A stretch of 64,000 nucleotides of DNA from an uncultured Actinomyces sp. Its GTDB lineage: Bacteria > Actinomycetota > Actinomycetes > Actinomycetales > Actinomycetaceae. Shown piece by piece: positions 18,186 to 26,984 of this stretch. A program made the translations under genes and the position numbers. Under the pieces are notes generated by a model. The model saw only the letters and a list, made by a program, of their open reading frames with translations, searched no databases and was not told the DNA's origin. The DNA is taken from contig URAS01000007.1 in the NCBI GenBank assembly GCA_900545825.1, forward strand, positions 1-64,000. The letters are read 5' to 3'. Positions within the stretch are counted from its first letter, which is position 1, and every line of letters starts with the position of its first letter.

Positions 18186-19513
18186 GCGTCGTACCGTTTG
18201 GCGACGATCACCGCCATGACGAGCATGGCGATGAGCATGACCGCCATGAGCAGCGACAGCACGGTGATCGTCATGAACATCCCGTGCGCACTCGCCAGCC
18301 CGTAGGGCGTGAGTTCCAGCCACGCCAGGGGGACGACGCAGTAGACGATCGAGAAGCCGAGCAGCCAGCCCTGGGTCTCGGTGACGACGAAGATCGTCGA
18401 GATCGGGGATGTCAGCAGCATGACGCACATCCACGGGCACAGCACCTGCCCGTAGCGGCCCGCCTCGACCCACTGGTGGCCGAAAATGAAGGGGAACGCC
18501 CACGGGCTCAGTAGGGCGACGAGGGCGAAGATCGGCACGCCGACGATCAGCGAGCGCTTCATCACGGCATTGACCAGCGGCGTCATTTCGCCACGCTTCA
18601 CCGTCGCGAGCTTCTGGAAGAACACCTGCGACACCGCGCCCGTGATGAGCGTGAGGGGGACCTGCATCATTCGCCACGCGAGGTTGAACTGCCCCAGGGC
18701 CGAGGTCGAGGTCGCGCCAATAATCATGTTGATCCCGTTGAGGCGGATCGCGTCGACGATCGCATTGGGTCCGTTGAGCAGCGGCATCTTGCGGTAACGC
18801 CACGCCAGCTGCTTCATCGACGGCGTGCCCTCGGCGACAGGCTGGCGCAAATCCGTCGCCTTGCGGAACAGGTAGATCCAGGCGATCGCCAGCCCCAGGG
18901 TGTTGCCGATGAATAGGCCCCAGATGTTGGCGAACCCCAGCAAGCCAAACAGCAGCTGGATGAGGTACACGGCGATTGTCTGCTGCGCCCGGTTGACCGC
19001 GATCACGCCGTAGCGGGTCTTGCGGTTGTACCAGTACTGGAGGACGGCCGCGTCGGCCTGGAAAAAGACCATGATGCCGACGCAGGCGAACACCCAGCTG
19101 AGTTCGGTGTCGTGGTAGTGGTCGGCGAGGAAGGGGCGGATCACCAAGCAGATGACGGACGCCAGAACCGACACGATGATGATGAGCCGCGTCGACAGGT
19201 GCTTGAGCTGCCTGGCTTCGTCGTCCGATTCCGGCAGCATCATCGTCATATCGAAGCGACCCGCGGCGACGGTGAGGACGATCGCGGCCACCGACGTGAC
19301 GAGGGCGAGGCGACCAAAGTCGTCGGCGGTGAAAATTCGCGCCACGAAAATATTGATGACGAGGGCCGCCGCCTGGGCAACAACGGTGCCCGAGACGAGC
19401 GTGAGGATGTGCCTGACGACGGGACTGCCCGCCAGGCGCGCCTGGGCCCACCGCGACAGCCGGGTGTTTGTGAGCGTGCGTGCGATCGCGCGGTACCGTC
19501 GCTCTTTCGCCAT
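18164..19513 (-). CDS. Polysaccharide flippase (Wzx-like, MOP superfamily)
   Basis: Predicted to flip lipid-linked repeat units across the membrane. The 449 residues hold about twelve hydrophobic helices, beginning with TLVSGTVVAQAAALVINIFVA then FTADDFGRLALVTSV, the typical start of the polysaccharide-biosynthesis MOP family. Later PVTLITGAVSQVFFQKLA-like segments (here PLTLITGAVSQVFFQKLA) are family hallmarks. The ATG at 19513 follows AAGAGGAG. Its promoter box TAGGAT lies near 19546. It is divergent from the epimerase gene and central to the 15-30 kb glycan locus. Confidence 0.88.
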   Translation of the reverse strand: MAKERRYRAIARTLTNTRLSRWAQARLAGSPVVRHILTLVSGTVVAQAAALVINIFVARIFTADDFGRLALVTSVAAIVLTVAAGRFDMTMMLPESDDEARQLKHLSTRLIIIVSVLASVICLVIRPFLADHYHDTELSWVFACVGIMVFFQADAAVLQYWYNRKTRYGVIAVNRAQQTIAVYLIQLLFGLLGFANIWGLFIGNTLGLAIAWIYLFRKATDLRQPVAEGTPSMKQLAWRYRKMPLLNGPNAIVDAIRLNGINMIIGATSTSALGQFNLAWRMMQVPLTLITGAVSQVFFQKLATVKRGEMTPLVNAVMKRSLIVGVPIFALVALLSPWAFPFIFGHQWVEAGRYGQVLCPWMCVMLLTSPISTIFVVTETQGWLLGFSIVYCVVPLAWLELTPYGLASAHGMFMTITVLSLLMAVMLIAMLVMAVIVAKRYDAQASSAA

Positions 19514-19571
19514 GGATTCTCCTCTTACTGGGTGACCGGCGCTATCCTACCGGCGTCTTCGGCCAACCTCC

Positions 19572-19577
19572 TATACT
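19572..19577 (+). promoter_or_regulatory. -10 box of UDP-sugar 2-epimerase gene (leaderless)
   Basis: TATACT ends 7 nt before the ATG at 19585; no ribosome site is present. Confidence 0.55.
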
Positions 19578-19584
19578 GTGCGCT

Positions 19585-20661
19585 ATGCGTATTCTCTCTG
19601 TTGTCGGCGCTCGCCCGCAGTTCGTCAAGCTTGCCCCTATTGCCCACGCCCTCGCGAAGGCCGAGGTCGAGCACGTGATTGTCCACACGGGACAGCACTA
19701 TGACCCGATGCTTTCGGACGTGTTCTTTAAGGACCTCAACATCCCGGCCCCCGATCACCACCTGGGGGTTGGCTCGGGGTCGCACGGCGCCCAGACGGGC
19801 CGGATGATGGAGACCCTCGAGCCCGTGCTCGAGCAGGAGAAACCCGACTGGGTGCTCGTCTACGGCGACACAAACTCGACGCTGGCGGCCGCGGTCGACG
19901 CCGTCAAACTCCACCTGCCGTTGGCCCACCTCGAGGCCGGCCTGCGCTCGTTCAACCGGCGGATGCCCGAGGAGCACAATCGCGTGGTCACCGACCACTG
20001 CGCCGACCTGCTGCTGGCCCCCACCGAGGTCGCGGCCGAGCACCTGGCCCACGAAGGCCTGGCCGAGCGCACGGTCGTCGTCGGCGACGTCATGACCGAC
20101 GTCGTCCTCGCCACGGCCGCCGCCGTGAAGGATCGTCCGTCCCCGATCACCGAGGAGCTGGGATACGCGACCGGGACATACCGGCTGGCGACGATCCACC
20201 GGCCCGACAACACGGACGACCCGGCGCGCCTCGAGGCGATCCTTTCCGACCTGGCGTCCTTCGACATGCCGACGGTCGTGTTGGCCCACCCGCGCCTGGT
20301 CGCGGCGTGCGAACGCGCCGGGATCGAGCTGGCGCGCGGTAACCTCATCGCCCACCGGCCCCTCGCCTACCCCGACCTCGTGTGTGCGGCGATGAATTCG
20401 GCCGGCGTCATCACCGACTCCGGCGGCCTGCAAAAGGAAGCGTTCCTCCTGCGCGTGCCGACGACGACGGTTCGCCCGGAAACCGAGTGGGTCGAGACCG
20501 TCGACCTCGGATGGAACGTCCTCGTCGAGCCCGGCCAGACGCTGCGCGACGCCGTCGTTCGGCCGGCGCCGCAGCCCACCGACGCGGCCCCCTACGGTGA
20601 CGGTCACGCCGCCGAGCGGGTGGCGCAGACGCTCATCCGGCATTGCCCTGCCCAGTCCTAG
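19585..20661 (+). CDS. UDP-N-acetylglucosamine 2-epimerase family, WbpI-like
   Basis: COG0381-type 2-epimerase. It begins MRILSVVGARPQFVKLAP; the GARPQF form is, as I recall, typical of WbpI/WlbD enzymes acting on UDP-2,3-diacetamido-glucuronate, while WecB has GTRPEAIK. Further signatures are HTGQHYDPMLSDVFF, VYGDTNSTLA, HLEAGLRSFNRRMPEEHNR and TDSGGLQKEAF. The length of 358 residues is normal. The leaderless start at 19585 is preferred to the longer frame. In this locus it would give the manno-configured diacetamido uronic acid. A generic WecB function cannot be excluded. Confidence 0.85.
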   Translation: MRILSVVGARPQFVKLAPIAHALAKAEVEHVIVHTGQHYDPMLSDVFFKDLNIPAPDHHLGVGSGSHGAQTGRMMETLEPVLEQEKPDWVLVYGDTNSTLAAAVDAVKLHLPLAHLEAGLRSFNRRMPEEHNRVVTDHCADLLLAPTEVAAEHLAHEGLAERTVVVGDVMTDVVLATAAAVKDRPSPITEELGYATGTYRLATIHRPDNTDDPARLEAILSDLASFDMPTVVLAHPRLVAACERAGIELARGNLIAHRPLAYPDLVCAAMNSAGVITDSGGLQKEAFLLRVPTTTVRPETEWVETVDLGWNVLVEPGQTLRDAVVRPAPQPTDAAPYGDGHAAERVAQTLIRHCPAQS

Positions 20662-20703
20662 TTTCACCTAGTCGGCTGTCACTCGCGAGCGAGAGGAAGA
20701 CTC

Positions 20704-21789
20704 ATGCGCGTTGCGCTCATCACGACATGGTTCCCCACTTCTCGGAATCCAATTTCCGGTGCATTCGTTTACAAGGACGCCCGTGCGATGATCGACTATG
20801 GGATCGATATCCATGTCATCCACCTCGTCTCCCCCAGCGCCGACGACGGCACCCGTAAGCTGATTTGCGACGGGATCCCTACCACCCGCATTCCCATGCG
20901 CACGTCGGATCCCCGGTCTGTCCTCGCTGCCCGGGCGAAGCTCATCCCTCTTCTCCATACTGCGGACATTATTCATACCCAAGCGATTTCGTCTCTCGAA
21001 CCGTTCATCGGATTTCACCCGGAACAACCGTGGGTTCACACGGAGCACTGGTCTGCCATCACAACGCCTACCACATTGCCGCGCCTGGCCCAGCCTTTCC
21101 TGCCTGCGCTTCTGACGTTGGAAAAAATGCCGGATGTCGTCGTGGTCGCCTGTGACATCTTGGCGCGCCCGCTACGAAAGATTCGCGGACAACGGGCGAT
21201 CGCGACGATCCCGTGTCAGGTGCCGTCTCCCTCCCGTCTCATCCCGCGCCCCACCCCTGGTGACACGCTGCGCATTGTGTCAACCGGCGGCCTTATCGAC
21301 CGCAAAGATCCCCTCACAGCAATCCGCACACTGGCGGTTCTCAAACAGCAAGGGCACCCCGCCTCCCTCGTGTGGCTAGGCGAAGGACCTCTGCGCCCCC
21401 AATGCGAGGCTCTGGCCAACGATTTACATGTTGATGCGACGTTCCCCGGCACTGTCGATGCCCAGACTGTGCAACGCTACTTGGGAGAAGCCGATCTCTT
21501 CTTCGCGCCGACCAAAGGGGACAATTTCTTTATCGCAGCAGCTGAGTCAATCGTCAACGGCCGCCCACTGGTCGCCGGCGCGCATGGAGGCCACGCGGAA
21601 TACACCGATCCCCGTATCGGAACCCTGGTTGATGTCCAGGATCCCGAAGCTTACGCCCGCGCGATCATCGACACAGTCGAGCGGACCAAGGATCTCTCCG
21701 CAGAAGACATCGCGGCCACAGTCGGCGACCGATTCTCCCCACAGGCAGTTGCCGCGGACCACTTCAACCTCTACAACAGCCTCCTTTAG
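20704..21789 (+). CDS. Glycosyltransferase family 4, atypical base composition
   Basis: 361 residues, GT-B fold. The N-terminal MRVALITTWFPTSRNPISG is the 'WFP' start typical of wall-glycan GT4 enzymes. The donor domain has RIVSTGGLIDRKDP, LVWLGEGPLRP and DLFFAPTKGDNFFIAAAESIVNGRPLVA. AGAGGA precedes the ATG, 42 nt after the epimerase gene, so it may be co-transcribed. Codon third positions are visibly richer in A/T than in neighbouring genes, suggesting more recent acquisition. It converges with the next gene, overlapping by 4 nt. Confidence 0.85.
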   Translation: MRVALITTWFPTSRNPISGAFVYKDARAMIDYGIDIHVIHLVSPSADDGTRKLICDGIPTTRIPMRTSDPRSVLAARAKLIPLLHTADIIHTQAISSLEPFIGFHPEQPWVHTEHWSAITTPTTLPRLAQPFLPALLTLEKMPDVVVVACDILARPLRKIRGQRAIATIPCQVPSPSRLIPRPTPGDTLRIVSTGGLIDRKDPLTAIRTLAVLKQQGHPASLVWLGEGPLRPQCEALANDLHVDATFPGTVDAQTVQRYLGEADLFFAPTKGDNFFIAAAESIVNGRPLVAGAHGGHAEYTDPRIGTLVDVQDPEAYARAIIDTVERTKDLSAEDIAATVGDRFSPQAVAADHFNLYNSLL

Positions 21790-22973
21790 GCGCGCAGGTT
21801 TTCCCTGGCCGCCTGGCGGAGGACGTCAGCCACGCGCGCCGAGGACGCCGTGAGGGATCGGTTCTCCTCGACCCACGTGCGCACGCGCGCCCGTTCCTCC
21901 GCCGACGCAGGTGCGAGGCCGCGCCACAGCTCGGCCACCCGAGCGGCGTCGTAGTCGCACGCCCACCCCAAGTTGGCGCCGGCGATGTCCTCGCGCGCCG
22001 GGCCGGGACCCGCGAAAAGGACCTTCGTGCCGCACGCGAGCGCCGAGAGGATCTTCGTCGGGTAGGCGAAGTCGTAGCCCACGCCCTCGCGCAGGGACAC
22101 GGCCGCCGCGTCGGCGCCACGCAGCCACGCGGCCGCCTCCTCCGGCGGAACCGTGTCGACCATGTGGACGCGCCCGGTCAGCCCGCGGTCCTCGGCGGCC
22201 TGCTGGATGACCGGCCAGTCCGAACCCTTACCCACGTAGACGAGATGATGGTCGACCTCGTCACGCACCTGATTAAGGGCCTCGACGAAAACCGCGGCCC
22301 CCTGCCACTCCGAGGCCGTGCCCGTGTAGACGACGTAGGGGTTCTGTCCGACGCCGCTGGTGGCGCGCGCCTCATCCGACGGGCCCGGCCCGTCGGGTGC
22401 AAAGAGGTCGGTGTCGATGCCGTTGGGAATCGTCACGACCCGGCGGGCCCCCATGTCGGCGGCCTGAGCGGCGATCTCGTCGTTGATGGCGATGACGGCT
22501 GACGCGCCGCGGAAACCGAAACTCTCGAGTAGGCGCATCGCGGTGACGACCGGCGCCGGGGCGAACGCCTCGACCGCGCGGGACCACAGGTCCGGGGCGA
22601 ACGCCACGTAGGGCACCCCCATGAGGCCACACGCGACCCGCGCGACCGCGGCGGTCGTCGGCGGCGGCTCGACCAGCGTGACGGCCGGGCGCGGCCCGAC
22701 CAGCTGACGGAAAAATGCGGGAATGTCGAAGCTCATGTACTGGACGTAGCCGCGCACATAACCGTCCTCGTCGCGGAGGACGGGCGCGCGCCGGACACGC
22801 TCGGGGCCGTCCTCGGCAGCCGACAGCCCCGGCGGCGGCGTGGTCGTCACGACCTCGACGTCGACGCCCTGCCCGGTGAGGGCACGCGAGACGCCGCGCA
22901 GGCGCACGGGGGCCGCACCCGCCTCGGGAGTATAGATGCGGGTGAGGATTCGAACGAAACCGCGCGTGCTCAT
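21786..22973 (-). CDS. Glycosyltransferase family 4 (WbuB-like)
   Basis: 395-residue GT-B enzyme. The N-terminal LTRIYTPEAGAAPVRLRGVSRALTGQG resembles the WbuB/FnlB-type amino-sugar transferases that start from a PEAGA pattern. The donor half shows YVVYTGTASEWQGA, LVYVGKGSDWP and AVSLREGVGYDFAYPTKILSALACGTKVLFAG. Its ATG overlaps the stop of the acetyltransferase gene (ATGA), so the two are translationally coupled. It probably adds an amino-sugar or the diacetamido uronic acid; this is inference. Confidence 0.85.
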   Translation of the reverse strand: MSTRGFVRILTRIYTPEAGAAPVRLRGVSRALTGQGVDVEVVTTTPPPGLSAAEDGPERVRRAPVLRDEDGYVRGYVQYMSFDIPAFFRQLVGPRPAVTLVEPPPTTAAVARVACGLMGVPYVAFAPDLWSRAVEAFAPAPVVTAMRLLESFGFRGASAVIAINDEIAAQAADMGARRVVTIPNGIDTDLFAPDGPGPSDEARATSGVGQNPYVVYTGTASEWQGAAVFVEALNQVRDEVDHHLVYVGKGSDWPVIQQAAEDRGLTGRVHMVDTVPPEEAAAWLRGADAAAVSLREGVGYDFAYPTKILSALACGTKVLFAGPGPAREDIAGANLGWACDYDAARVAELWRGLAPASAEERARVRTWVEENRSLTASSARVADVLRQAARENLRA

Positions 22974-23569
22974 GCGGGGATCAGGGTGTCGGGGTCGGTT
23001 TCGATGAACTCGTCGCCCGTCGCCGGGCAGCGGAAGCGACCCGGCTGGCCCTCAACCTGAGCCAGCTTGACGCCGGCGGGGCCGACCCAGCCGATCCGCT
23101 TCGCCGGGACACCCGCGACGAGGGCGTAGCGCGGCACGTCCTTCGTCACGACGGCACCGGCGGCGACGGTCGCCCACTCACCGATCTCGACCGGGGCAAC
23201 GCACACGCTGCGCGCACCAATCGCTGCGCCGCGGCGGATCGTCACGCCGACGGCCTCCCAATCCGAGGCCGACTTCAGCGTGCCGTCGGCGTTGATCGCA
23301 CGGGGGAAGTGGTCATTCGTCAGGGTGACGGCCGGGCCGATGAAGACACCGTCCTCGAGGACCGCCGGCTCGTAGACCAGCGCGTAGTTTTGGACCTTGC
23401 AGTTGTTGCCCATCGTCACGCCCTCGCCGATGTAGGCACCACGGCCGATGATGCAATTGGTGCCGATGTGGGCGTGTTCACGCACCTGCGCGAGATGCCA
23501 CACGCTGGTGCCGTCGCCGATGATGGCCTGGTCCGACACGTCCGCCGAATCCACGATCCTCGCTGCCAT
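22970..23569 (-). CDS. UDP-3-amino-uronate N-acetyltransferase (WbpD-like hexapeptide enzyme)
   Basis: 199 residues of left-handed beta-helix: IGDGTSVWHLAQVREHAHIGTNCIIGRGAYIGEGV and so on. Loop TLTNDHFPRAINADG and GVTIRRGAAIGARS match the WbpD/WlbB group, which acetylates the 3-amino of UDP-GlcNAc(3N)A. The C-terminal extension (VGPAGVKL then FRCPATGDEF) is also typical. SD CAGGAG precedes the ATG. It is first gene of an operon with the downstream glycosyltransferase. The WbpB-, E- and A-like enzymes nearby support the assignment. Confidence 0.85.
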   Translation of the reverse strand: MAARIVDSADVSDQAIIGDGTSVWHLAQVREHAHIGTNCIIGRGAYIGEGVTMGNNCKVQNYALVYEPAVLEDGVFIGPAVTLTNDHFPRAINADGTLKSASDWEAVGVTIRRGAAIGARSVCVAPVEIGEWATVAAGAVVTKDVPRYALVAGVPAKRIGWVGPAGVKLAQVEGQPGRFRCPATGDEFIETDPDTLIPA

Positions 23570-23650
23570 AGTTACTCCTGCCGGGTGAGGCTACAGTTAT
23601 CCCCCTCATCCTACGGGGTGAGGCCGGCGTGACTTAAGCGAAGAGGATGA

Positions 23651-23656
23651 CATAAT
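23651..23656 (+). promoter_or_regulatory. -10 box of GT2 gene (leaderless)
   Basis: CATAAT (within TGACATAAT) ends 6 nt before the ATG at 23663, with no ribosome site. Confidence 0.5.
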
Positions 23657-23662
23657 GGCCGC

Positions 23663-24343
23663 ATGCCTGAAATTTCACGTCCAGACGCCTGCCTCGTCGT
23701 TCCCCTGTACAACGAGGAACAGGTCGTCGCCGAGGTCATCACCGCGGCGCGCGTCGTGTTTCCGACAATTATTTGCGTCGACGACGGCTCGACCGACGAC
23801 TCGGCCGCCCGCGCGCTGGCCGCCGGCGCGATCGTCGTCCCCCACCCCATCAACCTCGGCCAAGGCGCCGCACTGCAGACGGGCTTCGACTACGCGCTGC
23901 ATTACACCGACTGCCAGTGGATCGTCACGTTTGACGCCGACGGGCAGCATTCGGTCAACGACGCGCGCGACATGGTTGACCGGGCGAAGGCCGAGGGCCT
24001 CGACATCGTCTTCGGGTCGCGCTTCCTCGAGGGCCGCGCCGAAACCGGCTGGGCCAAACGGATCGTCCTCAAGACCGCGGCATTCGTTACGCGCGCCCGC
24101 ACGGGGATGAAGCTCACCGACGCCCACAACGGCCTGCGGGTCCTCTCGCGCGAGGCCGTGTCGCGGATTCAGCTCAAGCAGAACCGGATGGCGCACGCCT
24201 CCGAGATCGTCGTCGAACTGGCGGCCACCGGCCTGCCGTGGGCGGAACAGCCCGTCCACATCCGCTACACCGACTATTCGCGGGCCAAGGGTCAGAGCCT
24301 GCTCAACTCGATTAACATCCTCACCGACCTCATTATCGACTGA
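23663..24343 (+). CDS. Glycosyltransferase family 2 (dolichyl-/polyprenyl-phosphate sugar synthase type)
   Basis: 226-residue GT-A enzyme without membrane helices. Motifs: LVVPLYNEEQVV, ICVDDGSTDDS, HPINLGQGAALQTGF, VTFDADGQHS (DxD-like metal site), GSRFLEGR, and NGLRVLSREA. It resembles DPM1-like enzymes that load a sugar onto polyprenyl phosphate. The next gene, 11 nt downstream, encodes a DUF2304 membrane protein, a frequent partner of such GT2 enzymes. The leaderless start is at 23663. Confidence 0.88.
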   Translation: MPEISRPDACLVVPLYNEEQVVAEVITAARVVFPTIICVDDGSTDDSAARALAAGAIVVPHPINLGQGAALQTGFDYALHYTDCQWIVTFDADGQHSVNDARDMVDRAKAEGLDIVFGSRFLEGRAETGWAKRIVLKTAAFVTRARTGMKLTDAHNGLRVLSREAVSRIQLKQNRMAHASEIVVELAATGLPWAEQPVHIRYTDYSRAKGQSLLNSINILTDLIID

Positions 24344-24354
24344 GAGGTTCCGCC

Positions 24355-24726
24355 GTGCTGATCAAGATCATCCTCATCGTCGCCATCCTCGGCGTCTCCG
24401 GCCTGCTTATGAAGTCGCGGGTGTCCGAACGCAACACGGCCCTGCGCCGCCTGGGAGTCATCATTTTCACGCTGTTCGCCGCGGTCTCGGTCATCTGGCC
24501 GTCGCTGATCTCCAAGGTCGCCCACCTGGTCGGCGTGGGACGCGGCACCGACCTCGTCCTCTACCTGGCGGTCGTCGCCTTCCTCATCTCGCTGGTCACC
24601 GCGTCGAAGCGCCGTTCGGTCCTCGACCGCAAGATCACCACGCTGGCCCGCTCCGTCGCCCTCCAGTCGGCGCGCTTGCCGGAAGACAAGGCGGGCAAGG
24701 ATACGGAAAGCGGCGCCGCGGAATAA
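24355..24726 (+). CDS. DUF2304-family small membrane protein
   Basis: 123 residues with three hydrophobic helices (IILIVAILGVSGLLM, IIFTLFAAVSVIWP, LVLYLAVVAFLISLVTAS) and the conserved GRGTDLVLYL motif of DUF2304 proteins. The GTG start at 24355 lies 11 nt after the GT2 stop with a weak AGAGG upstream. Members are usually coupled with polyprenyl-phosphate glycosyltransferases and are thought to assist them or a flippase; the exact role is unknown. The charged C-terminal tail is cytoplasmic or extracytoplasmic. Confidence 0.82.
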   Translation: MLIKIILIVAILGVSGLLMKSRVSERNTALRRLGVIIFTLFAAVSVIWPSLISKVAHLVGVGRGTDLVLYLAVVAFLISLVTASKRRSVLDRKITTLARSVALQSARLPEDKAGKDTESGAAE

Positions 24727-24738
24727 CCGCAGCGCCGC
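24710..24738. terminator. Hairpin between convergent DUF2304 and oxidoreductase genes
   Basis: GCGGCGCCGCGG (24710-24721) pairs with CCGCAGCGCCGC (24727-24738) with one mismatch around a 5-nt loop that contains the DUF2304 stop codon. Confidence 0.5.
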
Positions 24739-24760
24739 CCTCTCTGAAAATGCTCGGCTG

Positions 24761-25747
24761 CTAGAGCGTCACGCTCTTGCCCGTGTGGGCCGACTCGAGG
24801 ATCGCCTCGACGACGCGCAGGGCGTCCAGGCCCTCGGCCATCGACACGTGGTCGCTGCCCTTGCCGAGGATCGCGTCGCGGAAGTGCTCGTGCTCGACAC
24901 GCAGCGGCTCGCGCTTCTCGATCTCGTAACGGGTCACTTCGCCCTCGGAGACGCCGCGGAAGTTCGCGACCGTCGACCACTCGACGGGGATCGACCCGTT
25001 GCGGTAGTACGTGAGATCGCCCATCAGCGTGTCCGCAACCAGCGCGCCCTTCTCGCCCGTGACGATCGTCGTGCGGTCCTTGAACGGCGTCAGCCAATTG
25101 ACGAGGTTCGACACGAGGACGCCATTTTCCAGCTTCGCCGTCACCGACACCATGTCCTCGTTCTCACGGCCCGAGCGGTACGTCGTCAGGGCCGACAGGC
25201 TCTCGTACGGCGCGCCCGCAACCCACGCGGTGAGGTCGACATCGTGCGTCGCCAGGTCCTTGACCACGCCGACATCGGAAATACGCGCCGGGAACGGCGA
25301 CTGGCGGCGGGTGACGATCTGGTAGACCTGACCCAGCTGGCCCTCGGCGATGCGCTTGCGCATCTGGAGCAGCGCCGGGTTGCACCGCTCGACGTAGCCG
25401 ACAGCGCCGACCAGGCCGGCCTTGTCGAACGCCTCAACGATCCGCTGACCCGACTCGACGTCGCCGGCCAGCGGCTTCTCGACCAGGCAGTGGACGCCGG
25501 CCTCGGCCAGCTTGAGCGCCGTCTCCTCGTGGAAGACCGTCGGCACGGCGATGACCGCCGCGTCGATGCCCGCGGCGATCAGCGCGTCGACGTCGGGCAA
25601 GACCTCGAGGTCGCCGGCGATACCAAACTTGTCGCCGGCCGGGTCGGCCACGGCGACGAGGTCGACGCCCGGCAGCTCGCGGACGTTACGGACGTGGTGG
25701 CGACCCATCGAGCCGATGCCGATGACGCCATAGCGGAGGTTTGCCAT
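24761..25747 (-). CDS. Gfo/Idh/MocA oxidoreductase (WbpB-like UDP-GlcNAcA 3-dehydrogenase)
   Basis: 328 residues: N-terminal Rossmann LRYGVIGIGSMGRHHVRN, the conserved HCLVEKPLA (Lys of the EKP motif), then the C-terminal substrate domain with KDLATHDVDLTAWV. This length and the pairing with a DegT aminotransferase match WbpB, which oxidises C3 of UDP-GlcNAcA. The ATG at 25747 shares its A with the TAA of the upstream aminotransferase gene (TAATG), so the two are translationally coupled. The longer upstream frame is a shadow of that gene. Confidence 0.85.
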   Translation of the reverse strand: MANLRYGVIGIGSMGRHHVRNVRELPGVDLVAVADPAGDKFGIAGDLEVLPDVDALIAAGIDAAVIAVPTVFHEETALKLAEAGVHCLVEKPLAGDVESGQRIVEAFDKAGLVGAVGYVERCNPALLQMRKRIAEGQLGQVYQIVTRRQSPFPARISDVGVVKDLATHDVDLTAWVAGAPYESLSALTTYRSGRENEDMVSVTAKLENGVLVSNLVNWLTPFKDRTTIVTGEKGALVADTLMGDLTYYRNGSIPVEWSTVANFRGVSEGEVTRYEIEKREPLRVEHEHFRDAILGKGSDHVSMAEGLDALRVVEAILESAHTGKSVTL

Positions 25748-26847
25748 TACGCACCAGCCTTCGCGACCGCGTTGACGGCCTCGACGATGCGGTTGAGCTG
25801 CTCTTCCGTCAGCGACGGGTAGACGGGCAGCGAAATGACCTCGGCCGCGGCCTTCTCGGTGTGCGGCAGGTCGAGGCCCGGCGCGTAGGGCGCCAGCGAC
25901 GGCAGACGGTGGTTCGGGATCGGGTAGTAGACGCCCGAGCCCACGCCGTACTCGTCCTTCAGCGCCGCGGCGAAGCCGTCGCGGTCGTTCTCGACGCGGA
26001 TCGTGTACTGGTGGAAGACGTGCGTCGCCTCGGGGGCGATCTTCGGGGTGATCACGCCGGTGATGTTGTCCGAGAGGAACTTGGCATTCGCCTGGCGCTG
26101 CTTCGTCCACTCGCCGACCTTCGCCAGCTGGACGCGGCCGATCGCCGCGTTGATGTCGGTCATACGGTTGTTGAGGCCCACCAGCTCGTTGGCGTAGCGC
26201 TTCTCCATGCCCTGGTTGCGGATCATCGCGCAGCGGCGGGCCAGCTCGTCGTCGGCCGTCGTGATCATGCCGCCCTCGCCGGCGGTCATGTTCTTCGTCG
26301 GGTAGAACGAGAAGCCGCCGAAGGCGCCGAACGTGCCGACCTTCTTGCCGCCCCACGTGGCGCCGTGAGCCTGGGCGCAGTCCTCGAACAGCATGAGGTC
26401 GTGCTTCTTGGCGATCTCACCCAACGCATCCATGTTGGCCGGGTGGCCGTACAGGTGGACCGGCATGATCGCCTTGGTCTTGTCGGTAATCGACGCCTCG
26501 ACGCTGGCCGGATCCAGGCAGAAGTAGTCGTCCTCGATGTCGGCAAACACCGGGGTGGCACCCGTGAGGGCGACCGAGTTGCCCGTGGCCGCGAAGGTGA
26601 AGGAGGGGACGATGACCTCGTCGCCGGGGCCAATGCCCGCGGCGAGGAGACCGATGTGCAGGGCCGACGTACCGGCGTTGACGGCGATGCAGTGGACGCC
26701 CTCAACCATCTGAGCGGAGAACTCTTCTTCGAACGCCGCGACTTCCGGCCCCTGAGCCACCATGCCCGAGCGGATAACCCGGGAGACGGCCTCGACCTCG
26801 TCTTCGCCGATCAGCGGGTGCGCGGCGGGAATGAATTCAGTACTCAT
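25747..26847 (-). CDS. DegT/DnrJ/EryC1 aminotransferase (WbpE-like)
   Basis: PLP-dependent sugar 3-aminotransferase predicted to convert the 3-keto uronic acid made by the WbpB-like partner. The 366 residues contain FIPAAHPLIGEDEVEAV, GTSALHIGLLA, FEDCAQAHGATW and the Schiff-base Lys in FGGFSFYPTKNMTAGEGG. VGLNNRMTDINAAIG and a C-terminal HVFHQYTIRVE are also typical. Start ATG at 26847 with GAGGA upstream. It is first gene of the wbpE-wbpB-like operon. Confidence 0.87.
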   Translation of the reverse strand: MSTEFIPAAHPLIGEDEVEAVSRVIRSGMVAQGPEVAAFEEEFSAQMVEGVHCIAVNAGTSALHIGLLAAGIGPGDEVIVPSFTFAATGNSVALTGATPVFADIEDDYFCLDPASVEASITDKTKAIMPVHLYGHPANMDALGEIAKKHDLMLFEDCAQAHGATWGGKKVGTFGAFGGFSFYPTKNMTAGEGGMITTADDELARRCAMIRNQGMEKRYANELVGLNNRMTDINAAIGRVQLAKVGEWTKQRQANAKFLSDNITGVITPKIAPEATHVFHQYTIRVENDRDGFAAALKDEYGVGSGVYYPIPNHRLPSLAPYAPGLDLPHTEKAAAEVISLPVYPSLTEEQLNRIVEAVNAVAKAGA

Positions 26848-26984
26848 AGAGGAACTCCTCCTTAGCGGTAGTAATCCGTTCCTCAGTATGCCACGAACGC
26901 CGAGTTCCCTTGAAGCACCTCGGCCCCGTGCGTCTCGTCACCTAGACTGGGCAGGTACCGGCACAGAGAAAAAGGACCAGGCAC

